Translations under genes and position numbers: made by a program | In this document: piece by piece, positions 15,511 through 23,378 of the stretch | How positions within the stretch are numbered: the stretch's first letter is position 1 | Layout: each line of letters starts with the position of its first letter | Assembly (NCBI GenBank): GCA_964440345.1 | Contig: CAYTSA010000034.1 | Location: 1 to 34,343 of the forward strand | DNA: 34,343 nt | Direction: 5' to 3' | Source of the DNA: CAYTSA01 sp964440345 | GTDB lineage: Bacteria > Desulfobacterota > Desulfovibrionia > Desulfovibrionales > Desulfovibrionaceae | The notes under the pieces: generated by a model | Databases searched by the model: none | Seen by the model: only the letters and a program-made list of their open reading frames with translations | Told to the model about the DNA's origin: nothing

Positions 15511-18500
15511 ATGCTCACGCAAGTGAAAGCCTCAGCAGGGTCTGGCAAAACCTGGACCTTGACCAACACCTTCATGCAACGGCTGCAGCGCGCCGGCCGT
15601 CGCCTTAACAGCGCAGACAGCGCAGACGGCGCTGATTACGCCTGGACAGACATTTTGGCTGTCACCTTTACCAACATGGCCGCCGCTGAGATGCGGGCCA
15701 GGGTCGTAGCCTCGCTAAAGGAGCGGGCGCTGGGCCAGGGAGCCGGCGGCCCGGCCGACTGCATCAGCCCCTCGGAAGCCGCGCAGTGGCTCTCCGTGCT
15801 ATTGCGCCGGTTCAGCCGGCTAAACATCCGCACCATAGACAGCCTGTTGCACCAGGCCGTGCGGCTGGACAGCCTGGCCCTGGGTCTGCCGCCGGATTTC
15901 GAGCCGGCTTTTGACCTGAACGGCCTAGCGGACGACCTCTACAGCCGTGTGGTGCAACGCGCGGAAGCTGGAGACTCGGACAGTCTGCAGCTCATACGAG
16001 ATATTTGCAACGCTCAAACCATATCCCGCGACGGCAAGGCCTTGCTGCCCGGCGACGGGCTACGCAGTCTGGTTCGGGAAGTATTCCAGCTGCGCCTGGC
16101 CCAGCCTGACACCCCGCTGGCCCAGCGCGCTGCCCTGGAGCAGCGGCGGGCGCAGCTCATGGACGCCTTGCGCGACGCCGCCAGCCGGCTGCAGCAACAC
16201 GTGCTGGAGGAAGAACTGAAGGTCAACGCCACGCTGTCTAAATTTATAGACAAGACCCTGACGCTTCCTCAGGACGGAAATTTTCCGCACACCAAGTTCC
16301 TGGAAAGAGAAAGCCTGGACGCGTGCTTGAACAAAGCGTCCAAAGGCATGGCCAGCCCACAAGCCGAAGCAGCCTTCGCAGCTTTGGCCCAGGCCATGAA
16401 CGACGGCCTGGAGCAAGGAGCTTTGCTGCGCGACGCCGCCGACCTGCTGCCCTTTGCCCATGCCGCAGACGCTATGCTGCAGGAGCTGGACGACGAACAA
16501 CGGCGCTCTGGCCGGGCGCCCTCCGTGCGCATGGAGCGCTACGCCGCAGACCTATTATCTGACGAGTACGGCGTGTCCAAAGCCCTGTACCGCATGGGCT
16601 CAAGGCTGGCGCACATGCTCATCGACGAATTTCAGGACACCAGCCGCGGCCAGTGGAAAGCCATGGCTCCTTTGGCAGCCGAGGCACTTTCCTGCGGGGG
16701 CTCGCTTTTCTATGTGGGCGACGTGAAACAGGCCATCTACACCTGGCGCGGCGGCGACGCCAGCCTGTTTGACCAGGTTCCTCTGTGGCCGGGCGTTGCC
16801 GAAATAGCCGGGGAGCCCCGCCTGAGGGTTCTGCCTTGCAACTGGCGTAGCGCCCGGGACGTGGTGGAGTTCAACAACGCCTTTTTCTCGCGTCTGGCGG
16901 ACCCCGCCATGGCCAGGTCCGTCGCTTCTGCCTTGCTGGACAGCAAGAAGCAAAGCCTGGCTGAGCCGCTGGCCCTGATGCTGCAAACCTCCTATCAGGA
17001 CACTGAGCAGGAGGTGCCCCCAAAGCATGCGGACAAACACGGGCTGGTCTGCCTGTACGACATACGCGAGCCGACCAAGGAGGACATGCAGGCCCGCGTG
17101 GAAACGTGGCTGCGCACACTCCTTGTCGATGAACTGCTCCAGCGCAGGCGGCCCGGGGAGGTTGCCATCCTGGTCCGCACCAATACCGAGGCCGCCATGG
17201 TCTCTCGCTGGTGCGCTGACTGGACCGTGCCGGTGGTCTCAGCCAACAGCCTGCTTCTGGCCTCCCACCCGCTTATACGGCAGTGCACCGCCTTGCTTCG
17301 GTTTGTGGACTATCCTCTCAACGATCTGGCTTTGTGGGAATTCATTTCCATGAGAGGATTGTTCCCGGCAGAGTGGGCCCTGCAAAGGCAGCCTCTGCTG
17401 GACTGGCTCGTTTCCCGCGACGCAAAGCAGCCCATGTACAAGGAATTTCGCGCTGCCTACCCGGATTTCTGGAAACGCGCCATAGAGCCTTTTTTCAACA
17501 GGGCCGGGTTCATGACGCCCTATGACATGATCCGCGAAATCCTGGCCCGCTTCCATACGCTGGAAAACAACACGAACGACGTGATCTTTCTTCGCCGGTT
17601 CTTGGAGACCGCGCACGCCGCCGAGTCCAAGTCCATGAGTTCGCTCTCTTCCTTTTTGGAGTTCTGGGACGAGAAGGGGGCGGAAGAGCGCGTGCCCTTG
17701 TCCGAAAACATGGACGCAGTCACCGTCATGACCATCCACAAGTCTAAAGGCTTAGAATTTCCAGTGGTCGTCGTTCCTTTCCACATGGGCGCCAACGGAG
17801 GACGCCAGGAACTGGCCTGGCGAATTACCGAGGACGGCGCCGCTCCATGCAAGCTGGCCCCGGCCCTAGGCCATTCCTACGCAGAGCGCATGCTGCCCTT
17901 GCTCATGGAGCACGTGAACCTGCTCTACGTGGCATGGACGCGGGCGGAAGAAGAGCTCCACGCCGGCGTAACCCGCGTGGGAGACAGGGCCAAAACCCCC
18001 CTGGCCAAGGCCCTGGCAGTGCTGTTGCAAGGCTACGGGCTGGAGCAGAACGCCGACATCTACACTCTGGGCCAGGCCCCGCCGGGCAAGCACGCTCCCC
18101 CCATGAACAACCCGGTCCTGGTCCCGACCCTGGACGGTCCGGACCTGGATCAGAACGCCTATGACCCCATGGACTGGCTGCCCCGGCTGCGGCTGTTTCG
18201 CAGCGCTTTGGGCCCGACAACGTTTGACGCCCGGCGGCGCGGCGAGCTGGCGCACCGTTGTTTTGAGAAACTGCGCTGGACGGGCGACCCGCACAGAGAC
18301 GCCGAAGCCGCCCTGGCCGAGGCTTTCCGCGGTTTTTCCGAACCCCACGACCCAGCCGGCTTTGCCCTGGCGCCAGAGACAGTTGTTGAAGAATGCCGGG
18401 CCATGCTGCACTGGTTTTTCAAACAGGACGGCGTCCCGGAGCTGCTGACTTTTGCCCGGCCGGAGCTGGCTATTGTGGATGTTGACGGCGGCGTGCGCCG

Positions 18501-18714
18501 GGCGGACATGGTCTCCGAAACTGCTGAACACCGCGTGGTGGTGGAGTATAAAACCGGCAAGCCGGACCCGGACCACGCCGTCCAGGTGCGGCGCTACATG
18601 CAGCTGCTGCGGCCCATGGAAGAAAAGCCCATGCGCGGCCTGCTGGTTTACCTGGACGAGCGAAGGCTGGAGTCTGTGGCCGACGCGCCTGGCAAGGAGG
18701 AGGACCATGCCTGA
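15511..18714 (+). CDS. AddA/RecB-like UvrD-family helicase-nuclease
   Basis: The 1067-residue product has all superfamily 1 helicase motifs: Walker A ASAGSGKT with Lys13, motif Ia AVTFTNMAAAEMRARV, motif II IDEFQDTS near residue 371, motif III GDVKQAIYTWRGG, NWRSARDVVEF, motif V MTIHKSKGLEFPVVVV near 740, and motif VI LLYVAWTRAEEEL near 803. The C-terminus has a PD-(D/E)XK nuclease core: RRADMV, then VVVEYKTG with Glu1012 and Lys1014. This is the AddA arrangement, the motor and nuclease of the double-strand-break resection complex. The ATG at 15511 has AGGAG upstream. Its end overlaps the partner gene by 8 nt. The exact subfamily (AddA or another RecB-like type) was not tested. Confidence 0.9.
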   Translation: MLTQVKASAGSGKTWTLTNTFMQRLQRAGRRLNSADSADGADYAWTDILAVTFTNMAAAEMRARVVASLKERALGQGAGGPADCISPSEAAQWLSVLLRRFSRLNIRTIDSLLHQAVRLDSLALGLPPDFEPAFDLNGLADDLYSRVVQRAEAGDSDSLQLIRDICNAQTISRDGKALLPGDGLRSLVREVFQLRLAQPDTPLAQRAALEQRRAQLMDALRDAASRLQQHVLEEELKVNATLSKFIDKTLTLPQDGNFPHTKFLERESLDACLNKASKGMASPQAEAAFAALAQAMNDGLEQGALLRDAADLLPFAHAADAMLQELDDEQRRSGRAPSVRMERYAADLLSDEYGVSKALYRMGSRLAHMLIDEFQDTSRGQWKAMAPLAAEALSCGGSLFYVGDVKQAIYTWRGGDASLFDQVPLWPGVAEIAGEPRLRVLPCNWRSARDVVEFNNAFFSRLADPAMARSVASALLDSKKQSLAEPLALMLQTSYQDTEQEVPPKHADKHGLVCLYDIREPTKEDMQARVETWLRTLLVDELLQRRRPGEVAILVRTNTEAAMVSRWCADWTVPVVSANSLLLASHPLIRQCTALLRFVDYPLNDLALWEFISMRGLFPAEWALQRQPLLDWLVSRDAKQPMYKEFRAAYPDFWKRAIEPFFNRAGFMTPYDMIREILARFHTLENNTNDVIFLRRFLETAHAAESKSMSSLSSFLEFWDEKGAEERVPLSENMDAVTVMTIHKSKGLEFPVVVVPFHMGANGGRQELAWRITEDGAAPCKLAPALGHSYAERMLPLLMEHVNLLYVAWTRAEEELHAGVTRVGDRAKTPLAKALAVLLQGYGLEQNADIYTLGQAPPGKHAPPMNNPVLVPTLDGPDLDQNAYDPMDWLPRLRLFRSALGPTTFDARRRGELAHRCFEKLRWTGDPHRDAEAALAEAFRGFSEPHDPAGFALAPETVVEECRAMLHWFFKQDGVPELLTFARPELAIVDVDGGVRRADMVSETAEHRVVVEYKTGKPDPDHAVQVRRYMQLLRPMEEKPMRGLLVYLDERRLESVADAPGKEEDHA

Positions 18715-21700
18715 TCCACAGCAGGGCTCGCGGCCCTTTGTCCTCATCCCCTGGGGCGCAGATTTTTCCTCGGAGCTGGCCGGCCTGGCCCTGCAGGAGC
18801 TGAGGGCGAACGCCGGCGCCTCCCGCCCGGATGCGCATCTGGCGGACATGTCGTCGATGCTCGTTGTCTTTCCCCTGCGCCGGGCGGCCAAAAGCTTACA
18901 GCGCGCCTTGTTCGAACGGCCGGATGTCCCCAAGCCTTTTTTACCGCCGCAGACCGCCACCTACGCCGGCCTTGTTTCCCGCCTGGGCGTGCGGTTGCCT
19001 GGTCCAGACGGATCTGTCCGCCGGGTTAAAGTGATCAGTCTGCTGGACAGGGCCAGCCTGCTCTTCGAGTGCGTGCGCGATGTTTCCCGCGACGCCATGG
19101 GCCCCCTGGCTGGACTGCAGATTGAGCATTTGGGCGATTTTTTTCCGTGGGGCGCGCGGCTTGCCCGCTTGCTGGAAGAAATCTTCTTTAACGGCCGGGA
19201 ACCAGCCAATCTGGCCCACCTGCAAGGCGAGCTGCCGGACTTTCCGGCCGCCCTTGTGGGCGGCCTGGGCGCCATACACCGCAAATACGTTGCACAGCTG
19301 GAACACCGAGGCTGGACCACGCCCGGCCTGGACGCCCAACGGCTGTTCCAGGCGCTGCAAGGCCCTGACAGGGACATGGTCCTGTCCATGGTGGGCGCAA
19401 AGCGCGTCATCCTTGCTGGTTTGTTTGACCCTCCAGGGGTGGAGGAAGCCCTGTGCCATGCGCTGTGGCGCCATGCCGGCGGGCTAGCCGTTCTGTACGG
19501 CGACGCCGCCCTGGCCGGCGCGTCCGGCCCGGCCCATTGGTCGTGCGCGCCCATGGCCGACCTGGCCAAACGCTGGTCTACAAGCATTGAGCTTGCGCCG
19601 GAGCGTGAAACGCGACAAGCGCGCCAGCCCGTGTTTTACGAAGGCTTTGACCTGCATTCCCAGCTTCACGTGCTTGCCGACTTCTTGCGGTCGGAGCCTG
19701 CCTGTCCCGAGGCCGGGGACACGCTCATCGTGCTGCCGGACGCCCAGGCTCTGGCCCCGGTGCTGCACAACTTGCCCTCCAAAGACGTCAACGTGGGCAT
19801 GGGCTATCCCCTTTCCCGCTCCCCGTTGGCCCGGCTGGCGGACAGCCTGTTCCGAGCCCAGGAAGCTTCCCGAGGCGGAGCGGACGGCGTCCAACTCTAC
19901 TATTGGAAGGACTGCGTGGAGTGTTTGCGCCACCCGTACCTGAAGATGCTTCAGACCGCCGGCGGCCAGCCGTTGCGCATCGTGTTTCGCCACCTGGAGG
20001 AACGGCTGCGTCAGGGCGACCGGATGGTCGATCCCGCAGAGGTGTTGCGCTGCATGGACCTGCAGAACGAACTGCAGCTGGACGCCGCCTCAGCCGAGGA
20101 GTTACGCCGGTTGGCCGAACGCGCCCTGGACGCCTGCTTTGCCGGCTTTTCCGGGTTGGACAATCTGGCCGCCGCCGGCGAATCCCTGGCCCGGCTCTGC
20201 GGCGTCATGCTGGAACACGCCGCCGACTCCTGGAACCGCTTTCCGTTGGATGCTGAATGTTTGCACCGGCTGCTTTTCAGCGTCATTCCCATGCTGCGGG
20301 ACAGCGGCGCAAGCGCCTTTGCCCTTGGCCAGGCCACGGTGCGAAACGTTGTCCGCCAATGTGTGGAGGACGAAACCGCCCCCTTTGCTTCCGAAAGCAT
20401 GGAGGGACTGCAGCTGCTCTCACCGGGAGAAACCCGTCTGGCCCGTTTTCGCCGAGTCTTTGTGCTGGACGCAGTGGACAGCCGTTTTCCCGGCCGGCCC
20501 GGCGAAGACCCGCTGCTGCCAGATCCGCTGCGCCGGCTGGCCGGCCTGCCGGATTCGTTCAACAGGGAAGCCGCCTCTGCCTGGGCGCTTTTCGGGCTTA
20601 TCAAAGGCGCGGAACAGTCTGTACTGCTCTACCAGGCCGGCGTGCAATCCGGCGGCGAACTGCTGGACGCCAAGCCGGAACGCAGCCGCTTTGTGGAGGA
20701 GCTGCTCTGGGACGCAGAGCAGCAGTTGGGCCGTGTAATCGCCCCAGGAGACGCGCTGTTGCCCCAAGTGGTCTACCCGCTACGAGCTATTCCGGACGCG
20801 GGAGAACCCATTGAACGTACGCCCGAGGCTGAGCGCAGGCTGTCTAAAGTTTTGGACACTCCTGTTTCAGCCTCCTTGCTGGACTTGTACATGTTATGTC
20901 CGGCCAAGTTTTACTATGAGCGCATCGCCAAGCTGGAAGAACCCCAGCAGGCGGACGAAGACGGCGACCCCGCCGCCCTGGGCAACGTGGCGCACACGGC
21001 GTTGCAACAGTTCTTCCAGCCCTGGCTAGGCCGGCAGGTGGACGGCTCGCTGCTGCAGCCAGAGGAGCTGGCCCAGACGTTCCGGGAGTTGCTCCATGAA
21101 CAGCCGTTTTTTCTGTCCATGGATTTAGACAGCCGGCTGGTGCTGGAACACTCCGCCTGCCGCCGGCTGCGCAGCTACGCCGCGGGCCTTGCGCCCACCC
21201 GCATTCTGGAGCAGGAGTCCATCCTGCGCTGCCAGTGGAACAGCGAAGCCTGTGTTTGCAGCCTTACTGGCAAGCTGGACCGCATCGACGCGCGGGCCAG
21301 CGACGCCCCTGGCGAAGAACACATCTGCATCCTGGACTACAAGACGGGAACGCCGCGCAAGCCCAAGGCCAACTTCTGGTCGGACAACGAACTGTGGGAG
21401 CGCATGGAGACCTGGCGGGCGGACAATGACCCTGAGCTGCTGGAAGAGGTCGCCGCCAGCTGCCAGTCCGTACAGATGCCGCTCTACATGCTGCTCTACT
21501 GGCGCAGCCGCGGCCTGCAGGCGCACAACGCTGGCTGGGTAGCGCTTAAAGACGCCGGCAAGGAGCAGTTTCTCCTGCCTGCAGACTGCTTGCCTGACGA
21601 ACGCAACTGGCTGCTGGAAGAGCGCATACCGGCCCTTATCGATTTCCTGCTTCGCCACATGCACGAGTCGGCAACGTTTGCGCCTGCTCCCTCCAGGCGC

Positions 21701-21739
21701 TGCGAATGGTGCGCCTATGCCCGGCTATGCGGACAGTAG
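18707..21739 (+). CDS. AddB-like nuclease subunit with an Fe-S cluster motif
   Basis: The 1010-residue product pairs with the upstream helicase (8-nt overlap). Its N-terminal half looks helicase-like but has no Walker A lysine. The C-terminal part has a PD-(D/E)XK nuclease: GNVAHTALQQFF, LTGKLDRID, and ILDYKTG with Asp877 and Lys879. Four cysteines fit the AddB iron-sulfur pattern: Cys731 in MLCPAKFYYER before the nuclease, and Cys999-x2-Cys1002-x5-Cys1008 at the extreme C-terminus (RRCEWCAYARLCGQ). In AddB this cluster staples the nuclease domain. The role would be recombinational repair of double-strand breaks together with the AddA-like protein. The TAG stop lies 10 nt from the end of the convergent glycosyltransferase gene. 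Confidence 0.85.
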   Translation: MPDPQQGSRPFVLIPWGADFSSELAGLALQELRANAGASRPDAHLADMSSMLVVFPLRRAAKSLQRALFERPDVPKPFLPPQTATYAGLVSRLGVRLPGPDGSVRRVKVISLLDRASLLFECVRDVSRDAMGPLAGLQIEHLGDFFPWGARLARLLEEIFFNGREPANLAHLQGELPDFPAALVGGLGAIHRKYVAQLEHRGWTTPGLDAQRLFQALQGPDRDMVLSMVGAKRVILAGLFDPPGVEEALCHALWRHAGGLAVLYGDAALAGASGPAHWSCAPMADLAKRWSTSIELAPERETRQARQPVFYEGFDLHSQLHVLADFLRSEPACPEAGDTLIVLPDAQALAPVLHNLPSKDVNVGMGYPLSRSPLARLADSLFRAQEASRGGADGVQLYYWKDCVECLRHPYLKMLQTAGGQPLRIVFRHLEERLRQGDRMVDPAEVLRCMDLQNELQLDAASAEELRRLAERALDACFAGFSGLDNLAAAGESLARLCGVMLEHAADSWNRFPLDAECLHRLLFSVIPMLRDSGASAFALGQATVRNVVRQCVEDETAPFASESMEGLQLLSPGETRLARFRRVFVLDAVDSRFPGRPGEDPLLPDPLRRLAGLPDSFNREAASAWALFGLIKGAEQSVLLYQAGVQSGGELLDAKPERSRFVEELLWDAEQQLGRVIAPGDALLPQVVYPLRAIPDAGEPIERTPEAERRLSKVLDTPVSASLLDLYMLCPAKFYYERIAKLEEPQQADEDGDPAALGNVAHTALQQFFQPWLGRQVDGSLLQPEELAQTFRELLHEQPFFLSMDLDSRLVLEHSACRRLRSYAAGLAPTRILEQESILRCQWNSEACVCSLTGKLDRIDARASDAPGEEHICILDYKTGTPRKPKANFWSDNELWERMETWRADNDPELLEEVAASCQSVQMPLYMLLYWRSRGLQAHNAGWVALKDAGKEQFLLPADCLPDERNWLLEERIPALIDFLLRHMHESATFAPAPSRRCEWCAYARLCGQ

Positions 21740-21749
21740 CGCGCCGGGT

Positions 21750-22808
21750 TCAGGCAATCCTCTTCACCATGGCCAGCAAACGGGGCAGCACGGCTTCGGG
21801 GGCCAGCTCCAACAGGCAGCGGCGCTCGCCTGTCTGCGGGCAGGAGTTTTTGTTGCACGGCTGGCACTCTGCGCCCAGGCTGACGTCCTGGTGCTCAGGC
21901 GCAGGAAAGGTCCAGGCTGAGCTGGTGGCCCCCAGCACCACCAGGGTGGGCGTGTCCAGGGCCACGGCAAAATGCCTTGGCGCAGAGCAGTTGCCAAAGT
22001 GCAGGGCGGCTTGGCTTATGCAGCCGGCCATCTCCCGCAGGCTGAGCATCTGTTCCGGCAGAATACAGAACTCCCGGGCCGCTCCGGCGTTGCGCATAAC
22101 ATCCTCGGCTATATCCTTTTCGCCAGGGCCGTAGAGCAAGAGAAAACGCAGCCGCCGGCCATACGCAGAATCCTGCCGCGCCAAATCCAGCACGCGCCCA
22201 AAGTGTTCGGCTGGCCAGCGCCGGGTGATCCTTCGATGTGAAGGATCGACCGTAACCAAAATTTCGTTGCCGCCAACGCCGCAATTGGCCAGGTAATCTT
22301 GGGCCCATTGCTGTTCCGCTTCTTCCAGGTACACCCGCGGCTTCTGGCCGGACCATTCCAGGCCCAGCGGCCGCAGCACGCTGGCCTTGGACATGGCGGC
22401 GTAGCCGTCCAGAGGTTGTATCCAGTGCGAATACAAGGGCTTATTGTACCACGGCGGAGTGAAGCTGAGCCGTATTGGGGCGCCGGAAAACGCGACGACC
22501 CAGCGGCACCGGGGCAGTTGCTGAAAGTCCACGATCATATCGTAGTCTTGGCGGGCGATCTCCCAGTAATAAGCCAGCGCTGCCAAAGGATTGGCCAGGG
22601 CCTTTTTGTCTATGGGCCACACGACGTCAATGTTCGGGTTGTTGCTCACGGCGGGCAAGCACTTCTTCTCCGTAAGCAAATGCACCTGGGCTCTGGGCAT
22701 GGCCTCCCGGAGCATCTGCATGGCCGGAGTGGCCAGCACCACGTCGCCGATCTGGCGCAGCTGGCAGACCAAGATGGTTTTGATGGAATCTACGGCAATC
22801 TGTTTCAT
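21750..22808 (-). CDS. Glycosyltransferase family 9 (heptosyltransferase-like)
   Basis: The 352-residue product has the GT9 layout. The N-terminal Rossmann strand and loop ILVCQLRQIGDVVLATPAM is followed by MPRAQVHLLTEKKC. The donor-binding C-terminal domain has ILVTVDPSHRRITRRWPAEH, a middle LLLYGPGEKD, and GNCSAPRHFAVALDTPTLVV. GT9 enzymes such as WaaC and WaaF add heptose to lipopolysaccharide core; the exact sugar cannot be told here. A Cys-rich stretch near the C-terminus (ECQPCNKNSCP) resembles that seen in many delta-proteobacterial members. The start at 22808 overlaps the stop of a small upstream gene (ATGA), so translation may be coupled. Confidence 0.88.
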   Translation of the reverse strand: MKQIAVDSIKTILVCQLRQIGDVVLATPAMQMLREAMPRAQVHLLTEKKCLPAVSNNPNIDVVWPIDKKALANPLAALAYYWEIARQDYDMIVDFQQLPRCRWVVAFSGAPIRLSFTPPWYNKPLYSHWIQPLDGYAAMSKASVLRPLGLEWSGQKPRVYLEEAEQQWAQDYLANCGVGGNEILVTVDPSHRRITRRWPAEHFGRVLDLARQDSAYGRRLRFLLLYGPGEKDIAEDVMRNAGAAREFCILPEQMLSLREMAGCISQAALHFGNCSAPRHFAVALDTPTLVVLGATSSAWTFPAPEHQDVSLGAECQPCNKNSCPQTGERRCLLELAPEAVLPRLLAMVKRIA

Positions 22809-23005
22809 TGGCGCATGGTGGTCCGGCGCAAAAACTGTCGCCAGGGGTTGGCTACGTATACGCACAGCAGAAAGAGCGGGAGCAGGAACACGAGAGCGAG
22901 CATGAAGCGTATGCATGGGAACATGAACAGGAACCGGCGCAGTCGCGAGAATATGTGAGCGGTCGCATCATCACCCCTGACGGCAGCAACACGACAATGC
23001 ATCAT
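22805..23005 (-). CDS. Small predicted membrane protein, unknown
   Basis: A 66-residue reading frame starting MMHCRVAAVRGDDATAH contains a long hydrophobic stretch, FMLALVFLLPLFLLCVYVA, likely one membrane helix, followed by a basic tail. Its stop overlaps the glycosyltransferase start by 4 nt, the best sign that it is real. Starts are uncertain: an ATG at 23038 or a GTG at 23074 would extend it, an ATG at 22924 would leave 39 residues, and none has a strong ribosome site. I recognise no family. A role at the inner membrane in envelope glycan assembly is only a guess from position. Confidence 0.4.
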   Translation of the reverse strand: MMHCRVAAVRGDDATAHIFSRLRRFLFMFPCIRFMLALVFLLPLFLLCVYVANPWRQFLRRTTMRQ

Positions 23006-23095
23006 TCTTGAATGGAAGACAAGGGACGCCACCCACATGAATCCAGCGCTTTTTGATGGGGGACCAGGGCGCACGAATACGCTTTAGCCCATGTT

Positions 23096-23121
23096 AGAGC
23101 ATTTCACAGTTGAAATGCTCT
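23096..23121. repeat. Long palindrome, 11-bp stem with 4-nt loop
   Basis: AGAGCATTTCA at 23096-23106 pairs perfectly with TGAAATGCTCT at 23111-23121 around the loop CAGT. A partial third copy of the arm, TGAAATGCTATAG, occurs about 30 nt further on, immediately before the repeat core at 23162. The whole block looks like a compound extragenic palindrome. It lacks the T-tract of a terminator on either strand. Confidence 0.65.
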
Positions 23122-23161
23122 GCAAGGATTTGCTTACAAAGCATTGCCGTGAAATGCTATA

Positions 23162-23176
23162 GCGTTGAGACAACGC
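23162..23176. repeat. Dispersed intergenic repeat, copy 2 (core only)
   Basis: GCGTTGAGACAACGC is identical to the core at 12637-12651. The flank CTCACTCCTGAAACAAT seen in the other two copies is absent here. The element sits downstream of copA, between it and the small gene upstream of the glycosyltransferase. Confidence 0.65.
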
Positions 23177-23378
23177 AAAAAAGATATAACATTGCAAATA
23201 ATACTGTGTTGGCCCTGGCTGCGCTACCGCATGGCCTGGCGGCCCGTGAAAGAGCTGAAGCTGGCTGTGACAGGCTAGAACCTGCTGCAGCTGGAGCGCC
23301 GTGAATCTTCCACAAGCAGGGTGCGGCGCAACGTCTACTTTGAAGCGGCCTACAGGTTCTGACGCGAAAGCATCCTTT

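Larger units (their letters stand above)
23075..23378. other. Gap downstream of copA with palindromic elements
   Basis: No convincing gene is present in these roughly 300 bp. The first half carries a perfect 11-bp-stem palindrome (23096-23121) and the repeat core at 23162-23176. The second half gives short translations with no recognised domain and no clear intrinsic terminator for the leftward copA transcript. Confidence 0.45.
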
